The position numbers were made by a program, and so were the translations under genes. A stretch of 64,000 nt of DNA from Sphingomonas panacis (lineage in GTDB: Bacteria > Pseudomonadota > Alphaproteobacteria > Sphingomonadales > Sphingomonadaceae). Numbering within the stretch: position 1 is the stretch's first letter; the number at the start of each line of letters is the position of its first letter. The notes below the pieces were generated by a model. That model had not been told where the DNA came from. It saw only the letters and a list, made by a program, of their open reading frames with translations, and searched no databases. This document shows, piece after piece, positions 1 to 8,295 of the stretch. The stretch spans positions 868,001 through 932,000 of the forward strand of contig NZ_CP014168.1 of the NCBI RefSeq assembly GCF_001717955.1, given 5' to 3'.

Positions 1-635
1 CATTTGGCACGCCGCAGTAGCGCCTTGATGCGCGCCTGCGTCAACACCGGTGGACGCCCGACCGGCCGCACCACCGGCACGATCGGCAGCACCGGAGCGG
101 CCGGCACCGCACTCTCCGGCTTGCGTCCGCGCGCGATCGCGGCGGTGACCGTACCGGCGCGGCCCTGCACGCTGTCCATGTAGCGCAGCGCATCGTCGAG
201 CCCATCGGGCGAAATCCGCGCCAGTTCGCGACCGGTGCCGTCGATCACCGCGATCCGCCGCGCGCCGGGCAGGGCTGCAGCGACCGCGCGCGCGGTCGAA
301 CCCTCGATCGTCGCGCCGTCTGGCGTGGCGCGGAACGGCCCGCCGACCTGCTCGCCGCCAATTTCGATCGCGAACGGATCTTCGTCGGTGCGCGCGGTCA
401 GCCACAATTTCCAGCGGCCGGGCGACCCCGCCTCGCGCATCACCGTGAACACCTCGCTCGGCGCCGGGCCGTCTTCGGGATCGAGCGTGGTCAGCGTGCA
501 GCGATTGGCATTGTCGCACGCCACCGCCCAATCGCCGAACGTGGTGAACGGACCCGGCTTGACCGGCGCGGCCGTCACGGGAAGCGCCGCCGTTAACAGG
601 AGCGCGAGAGCAGACATCGGTACAGGCCCCTTCAT
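1..635 (-). CDS. DUF1176 family protein (3' end outside window)
   Basis: The reading frame starts at ATG 635 and runs off the left edge, giving about 211 residues without a stop. It begins with a signal peptide (charged MKGP, then a Leu/Ala-rich stretch ending near TAAPVKPG), so an exported protein is likely. The next segment, FGDWAVACDNANRCTLTT (about residues 31-48), with two Cys that could pair in the periplasm, is the typical opening of DUF1176 proteins. The function of that family is not established. A second ATG 18 bases downstream is also possible. It is divergent from the dehydrogenase gene at 705, with a 69-bp shared promoter region. The C-terminal part becomes Pro/Val-rich with Lys/Arg. 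The family call is from memory of the motif. Confidence 0.7.
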   Translation of the reverse strand, partial: MKGPVPMSALALLLTAALPVTAAPVKPGPFTTFGDWAVACDNANRCTLTTLDPEDGPAPSEVFTVMREAGSPGRWKLWLTARTDEDPFAIEIGGEQVGGPFRATPDGATIEGSTARAVAAALPGARRIAVIDGTGRELARISPDGLDDALRYMDSVQGRAGTVTAAIARGRKPESAVPAAPVLPIVPVVRPVGRPPVLTQARIKALLRRAK

Positions 636-704
636 AGCGGCTGGCAGGTCGGCGAAATGCCGCTAAAGCGTGCGTCGGGATTTTCTTAGGCAAAGGGCCG
701 GACG

Positions 705-1574
705 ATGCAAGCAGTGGGTGTGATCGGCGCAGGCCAGATGGGCGCGGGGATCGCGCAGGTTTCGGCGCAGGCCGGCTACCGCGTGCTGCTGAGCGACGTC
801 TCGCGCGAGCGCGCCGAGGCCGGCAAGGCGGGCATCGCCAAGGCGCTCGACCGGCTGGTCACCAAGGAGAAACTCGACGCTGCCGCGCGCGACGCGGCGC
901 TCGCGCTGATCGAGCCGATCGAAGGCGTCGCCGCGATGGGCGATTGCGCGCTGGTGATCGAGGCGGCCACCGAACGCGAGGAGATCAAGCGCGCGATCTT
1001 CGCCGATGTCGGCAAGGTGCTCGGCGCCGACGCGATTCTCGCCTCGAACACCTCGTCGATCCCGATCACCCGGCTGGCGCAGGCCTCGCCCGATCCGGCG
1101 CGCTTCGTCGGCGTGCATTTTTTCAATCCGGTGCCGGTGATGGGGCTGATCGAACTGATCCGCGGCCTCGCTACCTCGGACGCGACCGTAGCTACCGTCG
1201 AAAGCTATGCGCAGTCGCTCGGCAAGCAGGTCGTCCGCGCCAACGACGCGCCCGGTTTCATCGTCAATCGCGTATTGATGCCGATGCTCAACGAGGCGTG
1301 CTTCGCGCTCGGCGAGGGCGTGGCGAGCGTGCGCGACATCGATCTCGGCTGCCAGCTCGGGCTCAACCATCCGATGGGGCCGCTGACGCTCGCCGATTTC
1401 ATCGGGCTCGACACCTGTCTGGAGATCTGCCGCGTGCTGTTCACCAGCACCGGCGACCCCAAGTTCCGCCCGGCGCCGCTGCTCGTGAAATATGTCGAGG
1501 CCGGTTGGTTCGGCCGCAAGACCAAGCGCGGCTTCTACGACTATACCGGCCCCGAGCCGGTGCCGACGCGCTGA
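705..1574 (+). CDS. 3-hydroxybutyryl-CoA dehydrogenase
   Basis: 289 residues, normal length for the family. It oxidises (S)-3-hydroxyacyl-CoA (or reduces acetoacetyl-CoA) with NAD(P), in short-chain fatty acid or polyhydroxybutyrate metabolism. The N-terminal Rossmann motif GAGQMGAGIA lies at about residues 8-17, SNTSS at 113-117, the catalytic His in VGVHFFNPVPVM near 138, and the Asn of PGFIVNRVL near 188. The C-terminal helical domain ends with FGRKTKRGFYDY, as is usual. The start at 705 follows AAAGGGCCGGACG. It stands alone here. It is separate from the bifunctional FadJ-type protein at 56 kb and is a housekeeping copy. Confidence 0.93.
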   Translation: MQAVGVIGAGQMGAGIAQVSAQAGYRVLLSDVSRERAEAGKAGIAKALDRLVTKEKLDAAARDAALALIEPIEGVAAMGDCALVIEAATEREEIKRAIFADVGKVLGADAILASNTSSIPITRLAQASPDPARFVGVHFFNPVPVMGLIELIRGLATSDATVATVESYAQSLGKQVVRANDAPGFIVNRVLMPMLNEACFALGEGVASVRDIDLGCQLGLNHPMGPLTLADFIGLDTCLEICRVLFTSTGDPKFRPAPLLVKYVEAGWFGRKTKRGFYDYTGPEPVPTR

Positions 1575-1636
1575 CCCGGCTCGCGCCGCGCGCCGCGCGG
1601 TGATAGGGACCGACGATGCCCCGACCCGCCGCGATC

Positions 1637-1663
1637 TTGAACGACGTGTTATATTGCTATAAT
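1637..1663 (+). promoter_or_regulatory. Probable sigma-70 promoter of the PBP1A gene
   Basis: A perfect -10 hexamer TATAAT (1658-1663) lies 15 bp after TTGAAC (1637-1642), in a locally AT-rich stretch with partial dyad symmetry (GTGTTATA / TATAATACAC). It sits 39 bp before the ATG at 1702. The spacing is shorter than the usual 17 bp, so the -35 assignment is the weaker part. Confidence 0.55.
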
Positions 1664-1701
1664 ACACGTGCTGGCCATAGCGAAGGCCGGGCGGAGTGAG
1701 C

Positions 1702-3810
1702 ATGCGGCATTTTCCCTTTGGTTCGGCGAACGACGGCGACCCGCCGTTCGAGCTGACCGGCGGCATGCCGCCGCCGCGCGACCTGAGCGACCCGTACGGC
1801 CGCCGCGCGGCCGAGCCTGAGCCCGACGACGATTTCGACGATGACGACGCCGCGGCGCCGCGGCGCCGCATTGCGTGGGGCCGCTGGATCATGCGCGCCC
1901 TGGGCGCGCTCGTAATTCTGTTTGTGCTGCTGGTCGGCTGGCTCGCCATCACCGCGCCGCTGTCCAAGTCGCTCCAGCCACCGTTGCCGCCGAGCGTCAC
2001 CCTGCTCGCCGAAGATGGCACGCCAATCGCGCGACGTGGCGCGATCATCGGCGCGCCGGTCGATGCGGCGAAACTGCCGAAAAACGTGACCAACGCCTTC
2101 ATCGCGATCGAGGATCGGCGTTTCCGCACCCACTGGGGGATCGATCCGCGTGGCATCCTGCGTGCGATGCTCCACAATATCGGCCGGGGCGGGCTGCGCG
2201 AGGGCGGCAGCACGATCACACAGCAGCTCGCCAAGAACGCCTTCCTCGATTCGGATCGCACCGCCGCGCGGAAGATCCGCGAGGTGATGATCGCCTTCTG
2301 GCTCGAGGCGTGGCTGAGCAAGGATCAAATCCTGTCGCGCTATCTGTCGAACGTTTATTTCGGCGACAACGTCTACGGGCTGCGCGCAGCGGCGAAGCAT
2401 TATTTCAACCGCGACCCGGAGGATTTGTCGATCGGCCAGGCCGCGATGATGGCGGGGTTGGTCAAGGCACCGTCGCGGCTGGCGCCGACCGGCAACCTGA
2501 AGGGCGCGCGTGCCCGGCAGAAGCTCGTCGTACGCGCGATGGCCGACGCCGGGCTGATCGACAAGGCGACCGCCGCCAACGTCGCCCCGGCGCGGTTGTC
2601 CGCCAGCCGGATCAAGCCGCTGCCCGACGGCACCTATTTCGCCGACTGGGTGCTGCCCGACGCGCGCGACCGTGCCGGCGAGATCGTTACCGAAACCACG
2701 GTGCGCACCACGCTTGACCGCCGACTGCAACGCATGGCCGAGCGTGCCGTCGCGCATGCGGGCCTCAAGACTGCGCAGGTCGCGCTGGTGGCGATGCGGC
2801 CCGACGGTCGTGTCGTCGCGATGGTGGGCGGCAAGAATTACGCCGCCAGCCCGTTCAACCGCGCCACGCAGGCGCGGCGCCAGCCCGGATCGGCGTTCAA
2901 GCTGTTCGTGTATCTCGCCGCGATGCGCGCGGGGCTTACGCCCGATTCGACGATCGCCGACGAACCCGTCACGATCGGCGACTGGAGCCCGAAGAACAGC
3001 GACGGACGCTATGAGGGCGAGATCACGCTGCGCCACGCCTTCGCCAAATCGAGCAACGTGGCGGCGGCGCGGTTGATCCAGAAGGTCGGCGTCGCGCAGG
3101 TCATCAAGGCGGCGCGCGACCTCGGCATCTCGACACCGATCCCCAATGAGGCAACGATCGCGCTCGGCACCTCGACCGTGTCGCTGCTCGAACTCACCGC
3201 CGCTTATGCGGGCATTGCCGCCGAGAGCTATCCGGTGCGCCCACACGGGCTGGAAGCTGAACCCGAGGAGCATCACTGGTATGACGGGCTGGCCGGCGGC
3301 ACTCACGCGCTCACCCGCACCGAGCGCGACGAGATGCTCGACCTGCTTTCCGCCTCGGCCGAAACCGGCACCGGGCGGCGCGCGGCGTTGTCGATCAAGA
3401 CTTTCGGCAAGACCGGCACCACGCAAGACAATCGCGATGCCTTGTTCATGGGCTTCGCCGACAACCTCGTCGTCGGCGTGTGGGTCGGTAATGACGACAA
3501 CACGCCCAATCCCGGTCTATCGGGCGGCGGCGTACCTGCGCGCGTGTGGCGCGAGTTCATGACCGAAGCGCTCGGCGTCGGCGCGGCAATCCCGCCCGAG
3601 GCGATCCCGGCGTCGGTCGATCCCGATGCGCTCGACGACGGCGACAATTCGGTGCTGCCGGTCGGCGGCGACATCGACGGAATGGGTCTCCACCTCCATG
3701 TCGGGCGCGACGGCAGCATTTCACTCGGTGGCGAGGATCGCGACGATCGGGGCCGACCGCCGCGATCCGACGAGCCACGCGATGAAGAACGTTACCGGGA
3801 CGACCAGTAG
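1702..3810 (+). CDS. Penicillin-binding protein 1A (bifunctional glycosyltransferase/transpeptidase)
   Basis: 702 residues. It polymerises and crosslinks peptidoglycan at the outer face of the inner membrane. An acidic cytoplasmic tail (PEPDDDFDDDDAAA, about 39-52) precedes one membrane anchor (about 65-85). The GT51 domain shows EDRRFRTHWGID (catalytic Glu near 137) and EGGSTITQQLAKN. The transpeptidase domain shows SAFK (nucleophile Ser near 397), SSN (near 450) and KTGTT (near 570). ATG 1702 is chosen because GGAG at 1693-1696 lies 5 bases upstream; the GTG at 1696 overlaps that ribosome site. The C-terminus (after about 640) is a Gly/Asp/Arg-rich tail. Class A proteins of this family usually have 650-850 residues. 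Confidence 0.93.
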   Translation: MRHFPFGSANDGDPPFELTGGMPPPRDLSDPYGRRAAEPEPDDDFDDDDAAAPRRRIAWGRWIMRALGALVILFVLLVGWLAITAPLSKSLQPPLPPSVTLLAEDGTPIARRGAIIGAPVDAAKLPKNVTNAFIAIEDRRFRTHWGIDPRGILRAMLHNIGRGGLREGGSTITQQLAKNAFLDSDRTAARKIREVMIAFWLEAWLSKDQILSRYLSNVYFGDNVYGLRAAAKHYFNRDPEDLSIGQAAMMAGLVKAPSRLAPTGNLKGARARQKLVVRAMADAGLIDKATAANVAPARLSASRIKPLPDGTYFADWVLPDARDRAGEIVTETTVRTTLDRRLQRMAERAVAHAGLKTAQVALVAMRPDGRVVAMVGGKNYAASPFNRATQARRQPGSAFKLFVYLAAMRAGLTPDSTIADEPVTIGDWSPKNSDGRYEGEITLRHAFAKSSNVAAARLIQKVGVAQVIKAARDLGISTPIPNEATIALGTSTVSLLELTAAYAGIAAESYPVRPHGLEAEPEEHHWYDGLAGGTHALTRTERDEMLDLLSASAETGTGRRAALSIKTFGKTGTTQDNRDALFMGFADNLVVGVWVGNDDNTPNPGLSGGGVPARVWREFMTEALGVGAAIPPEAIPASVDPDALDDGDNSVLPVGGDIDGMGLHLHVGRDGSISLGGEDRDDRGRPPRSDEPRDEERYRDDQ

Positions 3811-3851
3811 CCCGGTTGACGCCCGCCAGGGTTCCGCCGCAAGGCCTGACC

Positions 3852-4856
3852 ATGCGCTTCTTCTCCGACAATGCCGCCCCGGTCCATCCCGCCGTGTTCG
3901 CCGCGATGGCCGCGCACAACATGCTCGACACCGCCTATGACGGCGACGCGCTGAGCCGCAGCCTCGACGGGCGCTTCTCGGCGCTGTTCGAGACCGAGGT
4001 CCGCGCGCTCTGGGTGCCATCGGGCACGGCCGCCAATTGCCTTGCGCTGGCGGCACTCTGCCCGCCGTTCGGTGGCGTGGTCTGCCACCGCGATGCGCAT
4101 ATCCAGAACGACGAGTGCGGCGCGCCCGAATTCTATACGCACGGCGCCAAACTGATGATCGGCGAAGGCGTCGGCGCCAAGCTGACGCCCGACAGCATCC
4201 GCGCGGTGATCGACATCATCGCTGACGACGTCCACCGCGTCCAGCCGCACGCCATCTCGATCACCAACGCGACCGAGTACGGGATGGTCTATACCCCCGC
4301 CGAAGTCACCGCGATCGGCGCACTCGCGCGCGCGCGCGGCCTCGCGCTGCACATGGACGGGGCGCGCTTCGCCAATGCGGTCGCGCATCTCGGCTGCGCG
4401 CCCGCCGACCTGACGTGGCGCGCCGGGGTCGATGCGCTGAGCTTCGGCTTCATCAAGAACGGCGGGATGACCGCCGAGGCGCTGATCTTCTTCAAGCCCG
4501 AGCTCGCCGCCGACACCTTGCGCCGCCGCAAGCGCGCTGGTCTGCTGCTGTCGAAGGGGCGCTATCTCGCCGCGCAGATCATCGCGTTGCTCGAGGACGA
4601 TCGATGGATCGCCAATGGCGCCGCCGCCAACGCCGCCGCGCGGCTGCTCGCCGATGCCGGGAGCGCGCGGCTGGTCTATCCGGTCGAGGCGAACGAGGTG
4701 TTCCTGCGCGTGACGCCCGAAGAAGCGGCTGGGCTGCGTGCGCTCGGGTTCGATTTCTACGATTGGGCGCCGGGCGAGATCCGGCTGGTGACCTCGTGGA
4801 ACCACACCGCCGAGCAGGTGCGTCCGCTCGCCGAGGCGATCGCCGCGCTTCCATAA
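3852..4856 (+). CDS. Low-specificity L-threonine aldolase
   Basis: 334 residues. This PLP-dependent fold-type I enzyme cleaves L-threonine/allo-threonine to glycine and acetaldehyde. The N-terminus MRFFSDNAAPVHPAV and the motif SFGFIKNGGM (Schiff-base Lys near 202) are diagnostic, as is HMDGARFANA (Asp that pairs with the PLP nitrogen, near 169). The start at 3852 is preferred over an upstream in-frame ATG at 3816 because family members begin at this point and AAGGCC lies just upstream. It follows the PBP gene after 41 bp and could be co-transcribed, but the functions are unrelated. Confidence 0.9.
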   Translation: MRFFSDNAAPVHPAVFAAMAAHNMLDTAYDGDALSRSLDGRFSALFETEVRALWVPSGTAANCLALAALCPPFGGVVCHRDAHIQNDECGAPEFYTHGAKLMIGEGVGAKLTPDSIRAVIDIIADDVHRVQPHAISITNATEYGMVYTPAEVTAIGALARARGLALHMDGARFANAVAHLGCAPADLTWRAGVDALSFGFIKNGGMTAEALIFFKPELAADTLRRRKRAGLLLSKGRYLAAQIIALLEDDRWIANGAAANAAARLLADAGSARLVYPVEANEVFLRVTPEEAAGLRALGFDFYDWAPGEIRLVTSWNHTAEQVRPLAEAIAALP

Positions 4857-4922
4857 CGACACCTTGTGACGCGATAAGCAGATCGTGCTTGCCGGGGTGA
4901 CCCCGCACGATACTGCGAGGTT

Positions 4923-5837
4923 ATGACCGCAGCCCCACCCCCAGCCACGCGCCTGTCCGTGCTGATCCCGTTCGCGATCGTCACGCTGATCTGGGGATCG
5001 ACCTGGCTGGTGATTCGCGGGCAATTGGGGGTGGTGCCGCCGGGCTGGTCGGTCTGCTACCGCTTCAGCATCGCCGCGCTGACGATGCTGGTCTATACGC
5101 GTGTGCGCGGCGAGCCGATCAGGCTCGATGCACGCGGCTGGGGGTTCGCCGCAGTGTTGGGGCTGTTCCAATTCTGCCTCAACTTCAACTTCATCTACCG
5201 CGCCGAACAGCATATCACCTCCGGGCTGGTCGCGGTGGTGTTCGCGTTGCTGCTGCTGCCCAACGCGCTGTTCGGGCGACTCCTGCTCGGCCACCGGCTG
5301 GGGCGGCAGTTGCTGGTCGGCTCGGCGGTGGCGATCGGAGGGATCGCGTTGCTGTTCCTCCACGAGGCGCGAGTCGATCCGCACGGGCCGATCCAGGCGC
5401 TGACTGGAATCGCGCTGACGCTGGGCGGCACGCTCGCCGCGTCGGTCGGCAACGTGATGCAGGGCACGCGATCGGCGAAGCGCTATCCGATGATGCCGAT
5501 GGTCGCGGCATCGATGCTGCTCGGCGCGCTCATCAACGGCGCGTTCGCCTGGGCCACCTATGGCCCGCCGGTGATCAGCCCGACGCCCGCCTATCTGGCG
5601 GCGACGCTCTACCTCGGCATGGTCGCCTCCGCAGTCGCCTTCCCGCTCTATTATGGCGTGATCCGTGCGATCGGCCCGGCCAAGGCGGCCTATTCGAGCG
5701 TGCTGGTGCCGGTCATTGCGATGGCGTTATCGACGCTGTTCGAAGGCTATCGCTGGTCGGTGCTGTCGATGACCGGCGGGGCGCTGGTGATCGCCGGATT
5801 GCTCATCGCGCTGACCGAGCGCAAGCCGGCGCGGTAA
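4923..5837 (+). CDS. EamA/DMT-family inner-membrane transporter
   Basis: 304 residues with about ten hydrophobic segments arranged as two five-helix halves, each an EamA domain. The first half opens with LIPFAIVTLIWGSTWLVIRGQLG, typical of RhaT/YdcZ-like metabolite exporters; the second half includes ALYLGMVASAVAFPLYYGVIR. The substrate cannot be deduced. Members often export amino acids or small metabolites, which would fit the threonine aldolase 66 bp upstream, but that is speculation. Its last 91 bases overlap the convergent reductase gene on the other strand. Confidence 0.88.
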   Translation: MTAAPPPATRLSVLIPFAIVTLIWGSTWLVIRGQLGVVPPGWSVCYRFSIAALTMLVYTRVRGEPIRLDARGWGFAAVLGLFQFCLNFNFIYRAEQHITSGLVAVVFALLLLPNALFGRLLLGHRLGRQLLVGSAVAIGGIALLFLHEARVDPHGPIQALTGIALTLGGTLAASVGNVMQGTRSAKRYPMMPMVAASMLLGALINGAFAWATYGPPVISPTPAYLAATLYLGMVASAVAFPLYYGVIRAIGPAKAAYSSVLVPVIAMALSTLFEGYRWSVLSMTGGALVIAGLLIALTERKPAR

Positions 5838-6574
5838 TCCGGGTAGAGCGGGCGCCAGCCGAGCAACCGCTTGGCCTTGGTCGTCGCAATCCGCCGGTTC
5901 TCGGCGTAGAAACCGCGCGCCATCGGAGAAAGTCCGTCGAGCGGGACCAGCGGCGGCAGCGGCAGGCCGATCAGGCGTGATGCGAAAACGACGACATCGT
6001 CGTGGCTGGCGGGAAGATCGTCGGCGAGGTTGTACGCCCCCGGCGGCGCGCCGAAGCCCGCGATCACACCAGTGACGATATCCGCGACATGCACGCGGCT
6101 GAACACTTGCCCCGTGAGGCCGGTACGGTGCGCGGTTCCGGCGGCGATGCGCTCCAGCGTCGAGCGGCCGGGGCCATAGATTCCCGGCAAGCGGAACACG
6201 CGCGCGCCCAGCGCCAGCCACGCGGCATCCGCTGCGCTGCGGGCGGTGCGGCGGCCGGTGCCGGTCGGCGCGGTTTCATCTACCCACGCGCCGGCGGCGT
6301 CGCCGTACACGCCAGTGGAGGAGAGGTAACCGAGCCACGTAGCGCTTTCACCCAGCGCATTGCCGTATCGCTCCAGCACAGGATCACGCTCGTCCGCCGG
6401 CGGCACCGACGAGACGATGTGTGTCGCCGTCGCCAGTTCGCGCCGCACCGCCGCCACGTCGTCGAAATCCAGCGTGCCGCCGCGCCCCGTCCCCGCGACA
6501 TGCCACCCTTGGCCCCGCAGCCGCGTCGCCAGCGCTTGCCCGGTATAGCCAAGCCCGAAGACGAACAGCCGCAC
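5747..6574 (-). CDS. YeeZ-type SDR / NAD(P)-binding sugar-epimerase-like protein
   Basis: 275 residues. The Rossmann motif GLGYTGQALATRLRG at residues 6-20 and the segments YLSSTGVYGDA and FRLPGIYGPGRS place it in the extended SDR group with E. coli YeeZ; the reaction is unknown. The start is GTG 6574, one base after the stop of the peptidase gene upstream (TAG at 6576-6578), so the two genes are likely translationally coupled. The conserved part ends near WRPLYPDYRAGL. The last ~25 residues are low-complexity and antisense to the end of the EamA gene, so the 3' overlap is real but the tail is probably unimportant. Confidence 0.82.
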   Translation of the reverse strand: MRLFVFGLGYTGQALATRLRGQGWHVAGTGRGGTLDFDDVAAVRRELATATHIVSSVPPADERDPVLERYGNALGESATWLGYLSSTGVYGDAAGAWVDETAPTGTGRRTARSAADAAWLALGARVFRLPGIYGPGRSTLERIAAGTAHRTGLTGQVFSRVHVADIVTGVIAGFGAPPGAYNLADDLPASHDDVVVFASRLIGLPLPPLVPLDGLSPMARGFYAENRRIATTKAKRLLGWRPLYPDYRAGLRSVSAMSNPAITSAPPVIDSTDQR

Positions 6575-6575
6575 G

Positions 6576-8210
6576 CTATTTCGCGCCCGGCCCGTCGTAG
6601 AGCAGGCCGAAGAAATCGCCTTTGTTCCAGCGCGGCCGTTCGGGGGCATCGGCGATCGCGCGGGTGATCGCGTAATTGGCGGCGACGAAACGCAGCCCCT
6701 GTGCCCAGTCGATCGGCTGCGACAGATCGTCCGAGGGCTGGTGGTAGCGGTGCTTCATGAAGTCCTCGAACGCCGCCTTCCCCGGCCCCGCCTGCCCCGG
6801 CCACAGGAACACTGACGGGATACCCTGCTGAACGAAGCGATAATGGTCCGATCGCACGAAGAACCCCTCGGCCGGGTCAGGATCGGCCGACATGGTGACG
6901 CCGAGCGCGGCCACCGCCTGCGCGACGATCGGCCCGAGCGTCGAGCGGTCCGCCCCGAACACGGTCATGTCCTGAAAGGGATAGGAGAGGATCGGCATGT
7001 CGAAATTCACATCGGCGACGATCCGCGACACGGGCACCGGCGGATGGCGCGCGAAATAGTCGGAGCCGACCATCCCCTCCTCCTCGGCGGTGACGGCGAG
7101 GAACAGGATCGAGCGCCGCGTCGGCATGTCGCTGGTGCGGAAGCGCTTCGCCGCCTCGATCAGCGCGGCGATGCCGACCGCATTGTCCTGCGCGCCGTTG
7201 TAGATCGCGTCGCCGTTCACCGGCAGCCCGACGCCGAGATGGTCGAGATGTGCCGAAAGCACCACCACTTCGCGCGACAGCGCCGGGTCGGTGCCGGGCA
7301 ACAATCCAGCGACATTGTAGCTTTCGAGCGGCTCGGACAATGTCTTGAGCGCGGCGGTAAGGACCAAGGGCAGTTGCTCGGCCTTGAACACCGCGGTCGG
7401 ATCGTCGGCGCGCGGCGCGATCTTCTCCCAGGGCGTCCGCGCGCGCGCGAACAGCTTGGCCGCACCCGCGCCGCTAACGGTGGCGATCAGCGGCACGCCG
7501 GCGACCTGGCCAGTGCCGTCGGGATAGGCCCATGTCATCCGCGACCGGTCCCACCGCGCCTCGCTGACGCTGCCGGGTTCGATCATGATCGCCGCCACCG
7601 CGCCGTGATCGGCTGCGATCGCGGTGCGGCTGGCGGGGCTGGCGAAATGCGCGCGCTCCTCGTTCTGGACGTTGGCGGGCGTCTCGGCGAGGAAGGCGAC
7701 GATCTTTCCGCGCACATCGACACCGGCATAATCGTCGCGCTTGTACTTGGGCGCGACGATACCCTGCCCAACGAACACCACCGGCGCATCGAGCGCGAAC
7801 ACCGGCTTGCCGGGCACCGCGCCGGGCACGAAATCCTTGCCGAACACCAGCGGCGTCGGCGCGCCGCCTTTGGCGGTCAACACCAGATCGCCGTGATCGG
7901 CGGGCTGGTAACGGAGCAACGGCACGGTCTGGAGATAGCCGCCCTTGTCGCCCGCCGGGCGCAACCCGGCCGCGAAGAAGCGCGCGGCCACATATTCGGC
8001 GGCTATGCGATATTCGGGCGTTCCGGCTTCGCGCCCGCGCAACGCATCCGAGGCGAGGAACATCACATGCGCCTTCATCGCCGCCTGATCATCAGGAAGC
8101 TGGACCGGAGACGGCGCGGCGGCCTGCGCCGTGTCGGCCGCCGGTGCCGTGCCGGGCGACATGAGCGCCAGCGCGACCGCCGCCATCAATCTGCCTACGC
8201 CTGTACTCAT
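6576..8210 (-). CDS. M28-family zinc aminopeptidase, exported
   Basis: 544 residues with a signal peptide (cleavage probably after TAPAADTAQA). The protein has a PA-type insert followed by the M28 catalytic domain. Zinc ligands are visible in SAHLDHLG (His near 320), AQDNAVGIAALIE (Asp near 340) and TAEEEGMVGSDYFA (catalytic and metal Glu pair near 375). It probably removes N-terminal residues from peptides in the periplasm. It is the first gene of a two-gene unit with the YeeZ-like reductase, with one base between stop and start. It is divergent from pepN with an ~85-bp gap. Confidence 0.9.
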   Translation of the reverse strand: MSTGVGRLMAAVALALMSPGTAPAADTAQAAAPSPVQLPDDQAAMKAHVMFLASDALRGREAGTPEYRIAAEYVAARFFAAGLRPAGDKGGYLQTVPLLRYQPADHGDLVLTAKGGAPTPLVFGKDFVPGAVPGKPVFALDAPVVFVGQGIVAPKYKRDDYAGVDVRGKIVAFLAETPANVQNEERAHFASPASRTAIAADHGAVAAIMIEPGSVSEARWDRSRMTWAYPDGTGQVAGVPLIATVSGAGAAKLFARARTPWEKIAPRADDPTAVFKAEQLPLVLTAALKTLSEPLESYNVAGLLPGTDPALSREVVVLSAHLDHLGVGLPVNGDAIYNGAQDNAVGIAALIEAAKRFRTSDMPTRRSILFLAVTAEEEGMVGSDYFARHPPVPVSRIVADVNFDMPILSYPFQDMTVFGADRSTLGPIVAQAVAALGVTMSADPDPAEGFFVRSDHYRFVQQGIPSVFLWPGQAGPGKAAFEDFMKHRYHQPSDDLSQPIDWAQGLRFVAANYAITRAIADAPERPRWNKGDFFGLLYDGPGAK

Positions 8211-8295
8211 GTCGCGGGCGGTATCACGGTGGCAGACCCGCGCAAAGCCGGCGATTTGTGTGGCACGCCGCGATACGCCCCCTTACATCCTCGGC